Of a stretch of DNA of 64,000 bases, positions 1-10,799 are shown piece after piece (positions within the stretch are counted from its first letter, which is position 1; each line of letters opens with the position of its first letter). The notes beneath the pieces are model-generated. The model saw only the letters and a list, made by a program, of their open reading frames with translations, had not been told where the DNA came from and made no database searches. The position numbers were made by a program, and so were the translations under genes. This DNA comes from Scylla paramamosain (lineage: Eukaryota; Arthropoda; Malacostraca; Decapoda; Portunidae), in assembly GCF_035594125.1 (NCBI RefSeq), contig NC_087173.1, forward strand, positions 14,635,755 to 14,699,754, given 5' to 3'.

Positions 1-59
1 CACAATCCCTATCCAGTGCTGTTTTTCACAGGAAAATAACAAACAGATAAATAAAAAGA

Positions 60-74
60 ATTAATAATAATAAC

Positions 75-124
<50 letters not shown>

Positions 125-140
125 TAATAATAAATGTAAC

Positions 141-185
<45 letters not shown>
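60..185. repeat. (AAT)n microsatellite
   Basis: Near-perfect AAT trinucleotide run with a few interruptions around positions 120-140. It lies just downstream of the minus-strand exon that ends at 228. Confidence 0.95.
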
Positions 186-187
<2 letters not shown>

Positions 188-227
188 TAACTTAAGGGTT
201 TTGGTTCAAATGGCTCTCAAATACCTC

Positions 228-516
228 TCATGTAGCTGAGGGGACCCTTGGTTCACTGAGGGCATCAGCAGGGCCTAGGGGACGATTGTGGTTCCCCTGG
301 ATCTCCAAAGAGCAAACAAATTCACTCCTCAGCTTGTCATTGGGTCTACTGTGGACAGTCCTCATGGTCATGTCCGTGGACACCCTGCGGCTGTCAGGTG
401 AACACCAGTAATGCTTTGCGTCGGTGTAGCCAGTGTAAAATGCACGCCTGACTGCCCAGCCGCTCAGTTTAAGCAGCACCTCGCTAGCATGGGCAGTGTT
501 GCAGTCTGGTGGTAGA
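228..516 (-). CDS. Unidentified protein, probable terminal exon
   Basis: An open minus-strand frame of about 96 codons ends in TGA at 228-230. A possible acceptor (pyrimidine-poor, ending in TTTATCAG) precedes position 516 and would make this a phase-2 exon. The composition is balanced and GC-richer than its surroundings, with Trp, Cys, Tyr and His spread through it (for example GWAVRRAFYTGYTDAKHYWC), which looks like real protein and not repeat translation. I do not recognise the family. It could be the last exon of the minus-strand gene seen at 11.6-14.3 kb, but the intron phases do not join directly (phase 1 there, phase 2 here), so at least one further exon would be needed. It may equally be an unrelated gene or a chance open frame. 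Confidence 0.35.
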
Positions 517-857
517 CTGATAAATGTACTTGAAAGCACTGACAGGTATCACAAAATCACAGTCTTGTATTTACACTGAGTGCATCAGGTCCTACGTGAA
601 GGCAAGCACTCATCAAAAATGTAAACATGCAATTCACAGGGAGATCAGCAAAGAAAAGTACACAACTCCCATCATCCTAACACTTGAAAAAATTAACACG
701 ATGTGATTCTTTAAACGATCGGCTGTTTAGTCCTGCTCCTGATGACAAGTCTTGAGCCACGTGCTGACTGGTGGCAGCGTGGAGGGACTGGGAGGTGAAC
801 ACGTGTTCTCCAAACCGAGCTCTGCTACCTGCCCCAAGAGACTCTCTGAAGGGTTTT
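517..857. other. Unassigned sequence
   Basis: About 340 bases with no recognisable gene, repeat or element. If the exon at 228-516 is real this would be its upstream intron. Confidence 0.5.
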
Positions 858-925
858 AACCTAAGCTAACCTAGCCTATCCCAAGCCAACTATCCTAAGC
901 AGGCATAACCTAACCTAACCAACCC
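858..925. repeat. Degenerate CCTAA (telomere-like) block
   Basis: Repeated CCTAA/CCTAAG/CCTATC units, i.e. the complement of the arthropod telomere unit TTAGG, with many substitutions. It is an interstitial copy, not a chromosome end, because ordinary sequence lies on both sides. Confidence 0.7.
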
Positions 926-1165
926 ACGCCTGATGAGGATAAATTGCTACAGTACGACCAAACCGCAAACTACAAAACTGTGATATTCGTTGTTTGTTTA
1001 TGTTATGAACGATGCTGAGCACAAAACACAGCAGAATTACTTCACTCTGCCTCTTCTCTCATCCCTGTGACCTTGGGGACTCATCGGGAAGTGGGGTTTA
1101 TGGGGGGAACACGGAAATGCTTGTTTTTTTGTACTTGAATGGAGATGAGAGCTTAAAATAAGGCA

Positions 1166-1231
1166 ATCCTAACCTGACCTGACCTAACCTGACCTATCCT
1201 AACATAACCTGATCTAACCTAACCTAACCAC
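1166..1231. repeat. Degenerate CCTAA (telomere-like) block
   Basis: A second short array of CCTAA/CCTGA units. It abuts the truncated end of the P-element-like fragment at 1214-1414: the transposase frame runs into the TTAGG-like units and stops there. Confidence 0.7.
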
Positions 1232-1414
1232 TGTCCACTTCCTGGCCAACCCTTTAGCCATGAACACAAGTGCATGGTTTGCCTGCTTCAGACTCTTGCC
1301 ATGGTCTCCAAAATCCTTCATACCAATGATGGAATCAGAGGCCGGGTCAAAATGGAGAGATTCTCTGACGGTCACTGCATCAAATGCATGCCACAGAGTC
1401 TCTTCCTTCGCCAT
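1214..1414 (-). pseudogene. P-element/THAP9-like transposase fragment
   Basis: A minus-strand frame of 66 codons includes the stretch KDFGDHGKSLKQANHALVFM followed by ARKW. This matches in pattern the conserved 'G..K..ANHALVFM.RG....WKQP' block of P-element and THAP9-type DNA transposases. Only this block is seen. The frame ends where TTAGG-like repeats begin, so the copy is truncated and cannot be functional. A separate THAP-like zinc-finger fragment lies at 12797-12934 on the same strand, but nothing shows that the two belonged to one element. The assignment rests on motif reading only. Confidence 0.55.
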
Positions 1415-1919
1415 GGTCTTTGCTCTCTTCCTCAGGACTGTCAGAGTTTGTTTGCTCCAGCCTACTTGGATGGAAGTTTGCCCTAGCCAAAGGTGAACAT
1501 TGAACTGCTGGGGAGTGAAAAAATAGAGCTTTAAAAGCTACACGCCTTAGGACTATGGTAACGCAAGGCCAGAGCAAACCTCCTCCCTTACCCCTCACAT
1601 CTTCTGCACTTCTTTTTTCTTAAGCCATTAATTACCTGTCCTTTGATAAACTCCTGCTCTTCAGGGCTTGCATATGGAAAAATGGAGTTTTTCAGCTGCT
1701 GTGGACTCTTCAGGGTCTACTACCTCAATCCCTTCACTTGTTTTCTGAGCTTGCAGATGATGTTCTGATTTTTCTAAGCCCTGAAAACATTTCATAAATA
1801 TTTCAGCTGTTTTGTTGAGAAGGTTGTGAGGTTGTTGAGAGGTGTTGTGAGAGGGCTCCAGAAGAAATACAGCTTTGCCAGATAGAAGTTGGAATAAACA
1901 CAAATTCCAGGGTCTAAGG
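1415..1919. other. Unassigned sequence
   Basis: About 500 bases between the transposase fragment and the first LINE D copy. Open frames here have no recognisable motif. Part may be the upstream continuation of the P-element-like remnant or the 5' untranslated part of the LINE. Confidence 0.4.
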
Positions 1920-2491
1920 CATGGAGCTATGCTATATGTACTGTCCCGCCCTGTATTCGGAAAAAAATATAAATAAATAAACGAGAAATGACAGAGGGTG
2001 GTGGTGCCGGAGCGACAGATGGAACAGCTGATGAGCGTAAACAAATGGCCGAAGAAGACAAAGACGGAATGGAGAGTTAGTAAGAAGTATGTAATAGTCC
2101 AGATATGAAGGACTTCCAAGGTTTTAGACCAGAAGAAACAGAAATGCCAAGAACGACCATGTTTAGAAAGTGTCTGATGCTTGAGAAAACTGCATGAATT
2201 GACGGTTAGGATAGCTTTTCTAGAAAGAGAAAATTGTGACTTAAGGAAAAGCGGAGAAAGTTAAGGAGTGTTTTAAGACAGTAAATGTAAACACACAAAA
2301 CGTCAACGAAATTAATAAAAGGCAACAGGATTGGACAAAAAAAAACAGGAAGAGAAGGTGAATATCAAAGACATTATGGCAATGCAGTTGAAAGAACAGA
2401 TGGAAAATTATGTGGTGAAAGTAATCAAGGAAAAGGAGAAGTTAGTTAGGGACACAGTAAGGAAGAAGAAAAAAAAAAAAAAAGTGGGGTA

Positions 2492-3593
2492 GTGTTTGAT
2501 GTCAAGGATGAAGTGAAACCTATCAAATATGAAAGAGAGAAATTTGATAAAGAGTCAGTTAAGAAAGTGATTAGTCAAGCTGTTGAGAAAAGTGGCAGCA
2601 CTGTGGAAGAGAATGAAGAAGTGACAAGGATTGGCAAATATGTGCAAGGAGGTAACAGGCCAAAGTTAGGTTTAGATCCCAAATTACAGCCAAAACAGTT
2701 ATGTCAAGTGCCTGGAAACTGTAAAAATAAAAAAAAAGACGACTTTAAACAAATATGGATAAGAAGAGACTTAAGTGAAGAGGAAAGAAAGAAAATTAAC
2801 AATATGTTGAATCAGGCAATGGCAAAAAAATGGGGAATGAACCAAAGAAGAGAGAAAGAAATTCTACTGGAAAGCAGTAGACATGAAACTAGAGAAGTGG
2901 TTTGCAGGAAACAGGGAGAGGCGTTGAAAGTGCTAAAGGTGGCATATACCAATGTCAATGGGATATTATCAGCACAAGAAGAGTTAAATGGTTTCCTAAG
3001 AGAAAATAATCCTGACATTATGGGAATTACTGAATATAAATTAAGTGATGAAGTTACTGCAGTTAATATTGATGAAGTACAACATGTGGATGAAGAATAG
3101 AAAAAAATAAACAGGGTGGTGGAGTAATGATGCTGACAAGGAAAGAGCTACAAGTGAAAGAAGTGTTCCTTGGAGAAAGACACGAGGAAATGATTGAAGT
3201 GAAGGTGAAACGGGCAGTAAATGGTCTAAGGACCTTTGTTGTGCTATATGTCCCACTTAAGACAAGCTCATGGGATTTAGATGAATATAATACTCTACTG
3301 GAAGACACAAGAGATTGTTTGGACAGAATAATGAGTAAGAATGACAGGCTAGTACTACTGGGAGATTCAAACTGCAAGGAAGTTTGTTGGGAAGATTTGA
3401 CAACCACGGGAGGGATCACATCACAGAATGCAGACTCTTGACACTGGCAAAGAAAAACACACTTACCCACTGGGTTAGAGAAAATACAAGCTACAGAGAA
3501 AATAAAAAAATTACCAAGACTAGATTTAGTGTTTACAAAAGAACCAGAAATATTTGATATGGAATACAAACGTCCAATAGGAAAAGTGACCAC
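2492..3593 (+). pseudogene. LINE D-1 N-terminal and endonuclease region
   Basis: 2492-3100 is open. It starts with a basic, Lys-rich region containing RRDLSEEERKKINNML, as in the ORF1-like part of related LINEs, and runs without a break into the start of the endonuclease (KVAYTNVNGI, then the acid residue in ITEYKL). After a stop at about 3100, the frame beginning at 3127 carries the rest: the conserved block LVLLGDSNCKEVCW (GDxN motif) and the PLKTSSWDLDEY segment. A further frame break lies near 3440. EN nicks target DNA in this element class. The copy cannot make an intact protein. Confidence 0.75.
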
Positions 3594-4090
3594 ATGGTAA
3601 GAGAACTAAACTTTAAAAAATTTAAAGAAGAATTAAGGAGAAGAAACCACAGGACTGGAAGACTCAATCATAAGAAAGGAAAATTTGATCAGCTTAAGAA
3701 ATACTTTGAAGAAACTAACTGGACTAAGTAAATGGAAAGAATTTGTTGAAATATATAATGGAGTGCAAAGATATATACCAAAAATTAGAGGAAGAGAAGT
3801 TGGACATAAGGACAGGTTTAATAGATGTGAAATGTCAAAAACAATAAAGAGATACTGTTACAAAGAAATGGAAGAGAGGAAGACAAAATTTGTGGGCAGG
3901 TTATAAGACAAAGATAAATGAACAGGCAAAGATACGAAGAGAAGGGCGCAGAAAATACGAGAAAGATATAACAGACAAATGCAAATAACAACCAAAACTG
4001 TTCTACAGACATATCAACAATAAAGTACAATGAAAGAAAATAATTGAAAAATTTGAAGTAGATGGCAGAGAATATGAAGAGATTGAGGAT

Positions 4091-5711
4091 ATGGTGCTGG
4101 TGATGAGTGATGCCTTTCAGTCAGTCTTCACCAAAGAAAGTGAGTTTATAATACAAGAAAGTGAAGGAGCAGCAGTTTACTCTCTTGAAGAAATTAATGT
4201 ACCTATCAATGAAATACAAGAGATGAAGCAGATAAAGCACAGGAACCAGATGTTATATCAAACAGGGTTTTAAGGGAATGCAATAGTCAGTTGGCAGACA
4301 AAATACATCATATTGCAGAGCATTCATTACAAGAGAGCAAGGTACCAAGTGACTGGAAAAAGGCTGATATTGCACCAATATTTAAAGGGGGGTATAAAAA
4401 AGACCCTCTGACCAGTATCATTAACATCTGTTGTGGCAAAAATATGTGAACGAATTGTGAAAGATAGATGGATTAATTTTTTGGAAGAAATTGGCATGAT
4501 AACACATACAAGTAATTTGATTTGCTTTTACTGGAGAATGATTGACACAGTACAGGAGCGAGATGGATGGGTAAATGGTATCTACCTGGATTTGAAAAAG
4601 GCCTTTGACAAGGTGCCACATAAGAGACCCCTGTGGAAGATAAAGAACACTGGGGGAGTGAGAGGGGGATTCTTGAAGTGAATGGAAGACTTCTTAAGCA
4701 ATAGAGAAATGAGAGCAGTTATTAGAGATCAAAAGTCATCTTGGAGAAAAGTAGCAAGTGGAGTACCTCAAGGCTCTGTACTGGCTCCAGTCATGTTCAC
4801 TGTGTACATTGATGATATGACAGAAGGGATCAACAGCCATACAAGTTTATTTGTGGATGATGCCAAACTGATGAAAAAAATAGAAACGGAGGAAGATCAG
4901 AGAGCTTTACGACAAGATTTGAACCGGACTTAAAAAAAAAAAATGAAACTGTAAATTGGAAATTAATTTTAATGCAAAGAAATGTAGCTGATGGGAATTT
5001 AGGAAGAGAAAAAAAGACAATCTGGTGATTATAAGTTGGAAGATGACTATAATGGAAAAAGAATAAAGGAGAAAGACCTTGTAGTGATAGTAGCAGACAC
5101 ACTGACTGCTGATTACCATATAAACAAGAATGTTGGGGAAACAATGAATTTGCTAGGGATTTAAAGAAATGCATTTGCATATTTGGATGAAGAAATGATG
5201 AGGAAACAAACTAGTTGTAACGATTTGTCCAAGGTTGGAATATGCAGTTGTAGTGTGGTCACCAAGTGTTAAGAATATATCAGGAAACTGGAGAGGACAC
5301 AAAGAGCAGCAACAAAGATGATCCCAAACTTAAGTGAAGCAGCGTACAAAATGACACTAGAAAAACTAAACCTTCCACCTCTGGAACAAAGAAGGCAGAT
5401 AGGAGACTTAATTACGACATACAGAATAATGGAGGGACCAGGAAGCTAGACAGCAATGACAATGTGACATGGGATCAAGACACACTAGAAGACATGGGAA
5501 GAAGCTGAAAAAGGAAATTTGTAGAAGAGGTATCAAAAAGAATAGTTTTCCAGGAAGAGCAGTTGATACATGGAACTGTCCAAATAAGGATGTGCCACAA
5601 GCAAAAACTACTCGTAATTTCAAGGCCAAGTTAGATAATGACAGATACAGAGGTGGGACAGTACGAGCATGGCTCCTTTCCTGCACGACACAGCTAAGTA
5701 ATCACGACTAG
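4091..5711 (+). pseudogene. LINE D-1 reverse transcriptase and C-terminal region
   Basis: RT blocks can be read in fragments: IYLDLKKAFDKVPHKR (palm motif A, about 4580-4625), [20 protein letters not shown] (about 4757-4820) and SLFVDDAKLM (motif C, with F-V-D-D in place of the usual F/Y-A-D-D, about 4846-4876). 5230-5711 holds the thumb/C-terminal part in other frames, including a VWSP-like block and a KNSFPGRAVDTWN block. In-frame stops at about 4680 and 4931 plus frameshifts make it a pseudogene. Confidence 0.8.
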
Positions 5712-5908
5712 GTAATCATGCACACAGCTGTTCGGACGCGGATGCTAGAGCTCCTGGAGATGCACGCACTGCCGGCTCCTGACAAAACAATGAGGCCTAG
5801 TATATACATATATACAAGGATGAGGGGAGCGAGAGAGTGTCCTGTCTCCAATTTTAGTTCACAAAGGAGTATTTTGAGGCTGAAAATAAAAAAAAAGGAA
5901 ATGAAGAT

Positions 5909-6292
5909 CTAGGTGGCACCACCGATCGTGATGTGTTTGTAAACAAACCAAACGAGGATGTGAGACAGAGGGTGCATTGTACTGAAACCCCTGTGGGTTT
6001 GAGACACTTGGTGGAGGCAAGTGGAGAAAGGGATTTTTTGGAGATTCAGAGAAAAGAAAGGAAATGTGAGGAGGACAACCAGCGTAAAGAGAGAAATAAG
6101 GTGCATGAAGGAACTTATCTCTGGCATTCTGGAAAAGCAGGACAAGCTTGTTATGGACTGTGGTATGAAGAAATGTTACGGTTAGCTATGGTGAATACAA
6201 TGGACCGATGGGTGGAGGAATTTACAAGATACAGAGGGGAGGAGGAACCATCTATGCTAAACCTGGTGTTCACATAAAAACCAGAGCCCCGT
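5909..6292 (+). pseudogene. LINE D-2 ORF1 start fused to endonuclease end
   Basis: An open frame joins the N-terminal ORF1-like segment (VNKPNEDVRQRVH, LVEASGERDF) to the terminal endonuclease segment (WYEEMLRLAMVNTM, then SMLNLVFT). In the long copy D-5 these lie well over 1 kb apart, so the join is an internal deletion. Neither domain is complete. Confidence 0.7.
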
Positions 6293-6329
6293 CCAACCAT
6301 TAGACACTTAAGCCTAATGGGAAAAAGTG

Positions 6330-6699
6330 ACAATGGATGAGAGACTACTTAAAGGATAGAGAAATGAGAACTGTGATTAGGAACACCTGTTGAAGCTGGA
6401 GTAATGTAACAGGTGGATTACCACAGGGATCAGTGTTAGCACCCATTATGTTCCAAATACGAGTATACATCAATGATATGCAGGAGGGTTTGACCAGTTA
6501 TATTAGTCTGTTTGCTGGTGATGCAAAATTGTTAAGAGTAACAAAGAGCCATGCTGATTGTATGGAGCTGCAAAGAGATATTGACAAGATTTATGGGAGG
6601 AGCAAGAAGTGGAAATTGGAAATGAATGCTAAGAAATGCCATGGGATGGAACTGGGAAAGAGTAAGAGAAGACCTGCATGGGACTATAAAATGGGGGAG
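6330..6699 (+). pseudogene. LINE D-2 reverse transcriptase fragment, left of Gypsy
   Basis: Reads GLPQGSVLAPIMFQIRVYIND, then SLFAGDAKLL at the active-site position (A-G-D in place of A-D-D, so a catalytic Asp is lost), then KKWKLEMNAKKCH. The Gypsy element begins at 6700, directly after the target duplication GGGAG (6695-6699). Confidence 0.75.
6695..6699. other. Target-site duplication (left) of Gypsy element
   Basis: GGGAG here is repeated at 10800-10804. Removing the element and one copy restores the LINE D reading seen in copy D-4 (GGTGGAGGAAGTAATAATG). Confidence 0.75.
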
Positions 6700-6815
6700 T
6701 ATAAGAGGTATGTGTGACACAGTGTGAGTATATCTTACCTTTACTGTGTCCGAGAGATCACTGAGTTACAAGTATCCTGCTTGATGCCAGTAGGGCTGGC
6801 CCAACATATCGTACA
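6700..6815 (-). repeat. Gypsy 3' LTR (116 bp)
   Basis: About 90% or more identical by eye to 10682-10799. Both contain the segment TGATGCCAGTAGGGCTGGCC. Differences are scattered single bases and a 2-bp indel. Confidence 0.9.
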
Positions 6816-6999
6816 TCTTCCCTCCAAGATATATGTACATTACACACATCGACAATATATCTGACTAAACAAAAGAACCTAACTGAACAAATAATACATA
6901 AAGGCAAGCAAATTAAACATAGCAAAATACAACCGAAATGTATCCTCACAATCCCATATAACTATGTGGTATAGTTAGCCATCCAGGCTGGCTGTCTGG

Positions 7000-8129
7000 C
7001 ATGGCGTGATGGGCGGCTCAGCTGTGCGGCAGGCTGGGTTGCTGATGGAGGGGATGGTTGTGTGCTGGATAAGCGCTGTTCTGGGATTCTCACAGCCCCC
7101 AGGTGTCGCCTATTTCTTTTCGTGATACATCCACTCCCTTCAAGCTTAACCAGGTAATGACGGTGCAGAAGTACCTTGGTGACTATGCCACATCGGTCCC
7201 ACAATTTCGTCTTGCAGCCACACCTGCGCACCGAGCGTGATAGGAGTAAGGGTTCTGGGCGACCCTTGTTTCAGGCTCCATGCATCCTGTTGACGCACCG
7301 CTTCACGCTCCCTGGCCCGAAGGGTCATCTTCCAGTGGATGTCCACCTTGTAGTGCTACCTGTGGACTGGTATTCCATCCCACAACTGCCTGCCCATGGC
7401 CAGTTGAGCCGGTGGCTTATTCACCCCGCGCAGTGGCGTGTTCAAGTACTGCAGCAAAGCCACCGTTGTCCTGTCAGTGTGGAGGCTGCCAACCAGGCCA
7501 GTGTTTTCCCATAGCAGTCTCTTGGCAGACTTAACTGCTGCCTCGGCCACTCCCCATTTCACAAAGAAGTTGCCCATCTCCTCACTGGTCAAGTTAGTCC
7601 CGCCATCAGTTGAGACTGACTCTGGCGCACCCCAGCGATGAAAGTACCGGCGAAACACTGACGACAGTTTACTCGAAGTAGCTCCATTGGGTAAGTGCGC
7701 TATCTCCAACCACCCCGTCAACCTGTCTGCATACGCCAGATACACCTGTCCTTCGAGCTGGAACAAATCCGTTACCATGTGCTGGAAGGGGTATTCTGGT
7801 GGAGGCGTAGGGATAAGTGGCTTGGCTGGTTGCGAGGGTGAGTGGACATTACAAGTAACGCAGGAGTCTCTGTGGTGCTGTAGGTCACCCTCCATACCAG
7901 GCCAATACACGGCATGCCGCGTCCGAGGTTGGGGCACCCAAGCAGGAATAGGCGAGCCTTCCAGAGGCACCAAGTGACGGCCAGTGCCTCGCCTCCACCA
8001 GCGCATAACCTGACTCCGCGGGAGCAAGGTGACGACTGCCACACAGTGCCAAGCACCAGCTGCTCTTGCAGCAGAAGGGGGCTTCTCCCAGGGAGCATTG
8101 ACAGTATTGCTGCAAGACCATGAAACCAA
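7000..8129 (-). pseudogene. Gypsy integrase
   Basis: A zinc-binding HHCC-type segment (including HHRDSCVTCNVH) is followed by the core with the three acids: Asp in MVTDLFQLEGQVY, Asp in STDGGTNLTS, and Glu in GVAEAAVKSAKRLLWE. Downstream frames at 7146-7346 and 6962-7231 carry the C-terminal part (GAQVWLQDEIVGPMWH, then GIVTKVLLHRHYLVKLEGSG). Integrase joins the cDNA to host DNA. Frame changes near 7350 and 7200 break it. Confidence 0.85.
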
Positions 8130-9354
8130 TGCCCACCTTACTCCAGTCTATGACTACGACTGTTGGCCTGTCTTTATCATAAAAGGTGAGTTCTTCCTTC
8201 CTGAGCCTGCAGACTACCTCCTTAGCCTGCTGAAACTTTTCCAGAAGGTTTTCATCCCAGTATACCTTTTTACCTTGCGGTTTCCGCAGTAGCTCCCAGA
8301 ACAGCTCCATAACCAGTGTTGTGGCAAGGAAAGGCGCTAACTGGTTGACAAATCCATACCAGGAGCAGATGTCCATCAGTGTTGGCTCAGCAGGCATGTC
8401 AAAGTTTCTGACAGCACCCAATCTTTCCTTTGTGGGCTTGTAGGCCCATAAGTCCACCTGTCTCCTGCAGAACTTGAACTTCTCCGGCTTCAGTGTTACA
8501 CTTTTTGCTGCGCACGTCTCGAGGAACTCAAGACGTGCGCCAAAATGCGTCCTCCACACTGGCATCGAAGAGGAGAATGTCATCCACACACTTGAACTTC
8601 CTCGGGATTCCCACGATGGCATCGTCGAATCTCCTGGTGTAGGCATCTGGGGCAGTGAAATGCCCCATGGGAGTTCTGCATTACCTGTACCGGCCCCAAG
8701 GGGTGATGAAAGTTGTCAGCTTTTTGCTGGCTTCATGCAACTCCACCTGGTGGAAGCACCAGTGTCCGTCAGCTGTGGTCTTGTATGTGTGCCGTAGAAT
8801 GCCAGAGACTATGTCGAATGGTGTTAGTGTATGGTGTGTTTCCCTCCTACAGGCAGCATTGAGTTTCTGGTAGTCGATGGTGCGTCTGGGCTGGCTGGAT
8901 TTCTTGGTAACTACCACCATCCTCACACACCATTCTGTCGGTTCCCCACTGGCATCTTCTCCAGAATCCCATTCCTCACGTCCTCGTCCAGCTGTTTCTT
9001 TACTTCCGCCTCCCAGTGCCGTGGCACCGACGCCGGAGTATGGCAGGTGTATGGTTTGGTGCCTGGCAGTAGGTGGATGACGTATGGCTCATCTTTCATC
9101 ACCGGTAAGGGACTTCTGTCAACGTTAAAGGTCAACCCTGAGAAATGACGCAGGAGCCAGTCTTTCATCTGCTTAATGTTCTCTTCTAGTGGGGGAAGAG
9201 GGGGCTGTGGTGGGCCGGGGCGGTGGTCTACCAGGTGATGCAGAGCCAGTGTCGCCACCACTGATGTCAGCTGATGCCACCACTGGACTTTGACGTGGGA
9301 AGTCAGCGTGCACCAGGCCCCAGGTCCTTGCATGCCTGCAGCGAAACGTAGCAC
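7885..9354 (-). pseudogene. Gypsy reverse transcriptase and RNase H
   Basis: The reading runs in three frames. 8923-9354 holds the RT N-terminal region (PASVPRHWEAEVKKQLDED). 8681-8926 continues (RTIDYQKLNAACRRETH, then WCFHQVELHEASKKLTTF). About 8650-8560 holds motif C as CVDDILLF. 7885-8646 continues through the thumb into RNase H, with VVVIDWSKVGIGFMVLQQ giving the first catalytic Asp. At least two frameshifts separate these parts. Confidence 0.85.
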
Positions 9355-9404
9355 TTAGTGGCCTTCTTCATGACGAATATCTCTTGTGTTGTTGAGCCGC
9401 CACC

Positions 9405-10090
9405 TTACTGTATTCGACACGTGAATGCGCCCATGGGCTTCAGGCTCACGTTCACCACGTCTTGCAGGCTACTTCGGCAGGCAAGTGACGCCAGCTTAAT
9501 GCCAAGTGTCTCCAGTAGGTCCGGCCTAGCCACGCACACTTGAGCTCCGGTGTCCGGCACTACTTGTATTCTGGCCAAAGTTCCCTTTCCCTGTGCAACA
9601 CTGAAGGTCACCCAGAGTTGCGGCTGGCTCTGTGCGCTTCCTGTAACCGCTATCACTACACCAGAGGCCTCCGCATCCTTGGTACTAACTAACCCTTTTT
9701 CCTTACTTTTGTACTGCCTACGAATGTGTCCAGTCTTACCACAGTCGTAGCACACACACGCGTTTCCGCAGGACACGGGCCTTTCCCCTGCCTGTGTCTA
9801 GCCCCACATTTACCACAGCGGGGCTGAGGGGTATTTCTCCTGGTTCCAGTCGCCTCAGGCAGGGTACCTTCTTGCAGTACGTCTGGTAGCAGTGTCGTAG
9901 CAGCCGCCGACGCTGCATGTTCCCGCCCAAAGTTCCCTCCAAAACTAGCGCGGGAAGCATCTTTATGCACCGCCTCGAATGCTATACAGAACTTACGCTG
10001 GGAGTCAACATCAGTAAACATCTCAGACTTAAGAAACACCTCTTTCAACGCCACACTCCCCAAACCACTCACTAATTTACGTAGTACCAT
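9405..10090 (-). pseudogene. Gypsy nucleocapsid zinc knuckles and aspartic protease
   Basis: Two Cys/His clusters are visible: CGKCGARHRQGKGPC in the frame 9689-10090 and CYDCGKTGHIRRQ in the frame 9405-9776. They look like tandem nucleic-acid-binding knuckles separated by a frameshift. The second frame continues into VVPDTGAQVCVA at about 9540-9575, the D-T-G catalytic signature of retroelement aspartic proteases. Confidence 0.8.
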
Positions 10091-10149
10091 GTACTCGGTC
10101 AGGCTGCTGTGACAGTGAGGGCAATTTTAAACTCACAGTCCGCCGCACA

Positions 10150-10605
10150 CTAAACCGATCGAGTAAAGTACTCACTGATGGATTCACTGGGTTCTTGGCT
10201 CGCACTGAAGAACCTGCACCAGTCGGCAGCTTGATTAGTTACCTGAAGAGCGATACGCCCAATGCTATCTAAGGGTTCATCATCCGCCAACTCTTGCCAC
10301 TCCTCAGTGAACCTGACGACGAGCGAGTGTTGCAAGGCAGGGGTGCAGTGGAGGCGAATGTGCAGGACCGATTCTGCCAGTGCCCACCTGTTCAGCCCCA
10401 GCCAGCACTGCATGGAGCTTCTCCACGACCAGAACGCTGCCGTGGACATCTCCATGCCACACTTTTCTGGGGGAGATGACTTGGGGGCTGGTTGGTGATG
10501 ACCTGGTTGGGCTACCATATGCTGCTGAAGGGCGGTAATGGCCTCAGTCTGCGCCAGGCCTGTGTGCCTGCTCCATGGCCGTGGGCTGCTGAGACTGAGG
10601 CTCAA
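10150..10605 (-). pseudogene. Gypsy gag (capsid region)
   Basis: A 151-codon frame lies directly downstream of the 5' LTR on the minus strand. It contains the segment CWLGLNRWALAESVLHIRLH and ends SESISEYFTRSV, which fits the retrotransposon capsid pattern of a Trp-containing helix followed by a basic/aromatic end. The frame is lost between 10150 and 10090. The call rests mainly on its position between LTR and zinc knuckles. Confidence 0.6.
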
Positions 10606-10681
10606 CCTAGGTGTCTGCGTAGGAAATCGAGGACGACGTCCAGCCGTGTTTTACAGTGTAGGTCCGTAGGTCACTGCGCCA

Positions 10682-10799
10682 TATAGGAGGTATGAGTGAC
10701 ACACAGTGTGAGTATGTCTTGCCTTTACTGTGTCTGAGAGATCACTGAGTTACAAGTATTCTGCTTGATGCCAGTAGGGCTGGCCCAACATATCGTACA
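10682..10799 (-). repeat. Gypsy 5' LTR (118 bp)
   Basis: Partner of 6700-6815. The right target duplication GGGAG follows at 10800-10804. Confidence 0.9.

Larger units (their letters stand above)
1920..5715 (+). mobile_element. LINE family D, copy D-1 (decayed, near full length)
   Basis: Non-LTR retrotransposon in the order RNA-binding-like N-terminus, apurinic-type endonuclease (EN), reverse transcriptase (RT) and a C-terminal region. The 5' boundary is approximate and is placed by similarity to the leader of the other D copies. The 3' end reads CGACTAGGTAATCATGCACACAG, close to the CTAGGTAAA(CA)n end of other copies. The coding frame is broken by several stops and frameshifts (near 3100, 3445, 3600, 4030, 4270, 4680 and 4930). 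A second D copy begins about 50 bp downstream in the same orientation. The clade is probably CR1/Jockey-like, but this is uncertain. Confidence 0.85.
6700..10799 (-). mobile_element. Ty3/Gypsy LTR retrotransposon, 4.1 kb
   Basis: Complete structure on the minus strand: 5' LTR 10682-10799, gag, protease, RT, RNase H, integrase, 3' LTR 6700-6815, flanked by the 5-bp duplication GGGAG. Read on the minus strand the LTR begins TGTACGATATG. A purine-rich stretch (ATCTTGGAGGGAAGA) lies directly before the 3' LTR, as a polypurine tract should. TGGCGCAGTGACC follows the 5' LTR, which fits a tRNA primer site. The LTRs are very short for the class. The coding frame is broken at several points, so this copy is not autonomous. 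No envelope-like frame is seen. Confidence 0.92.
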
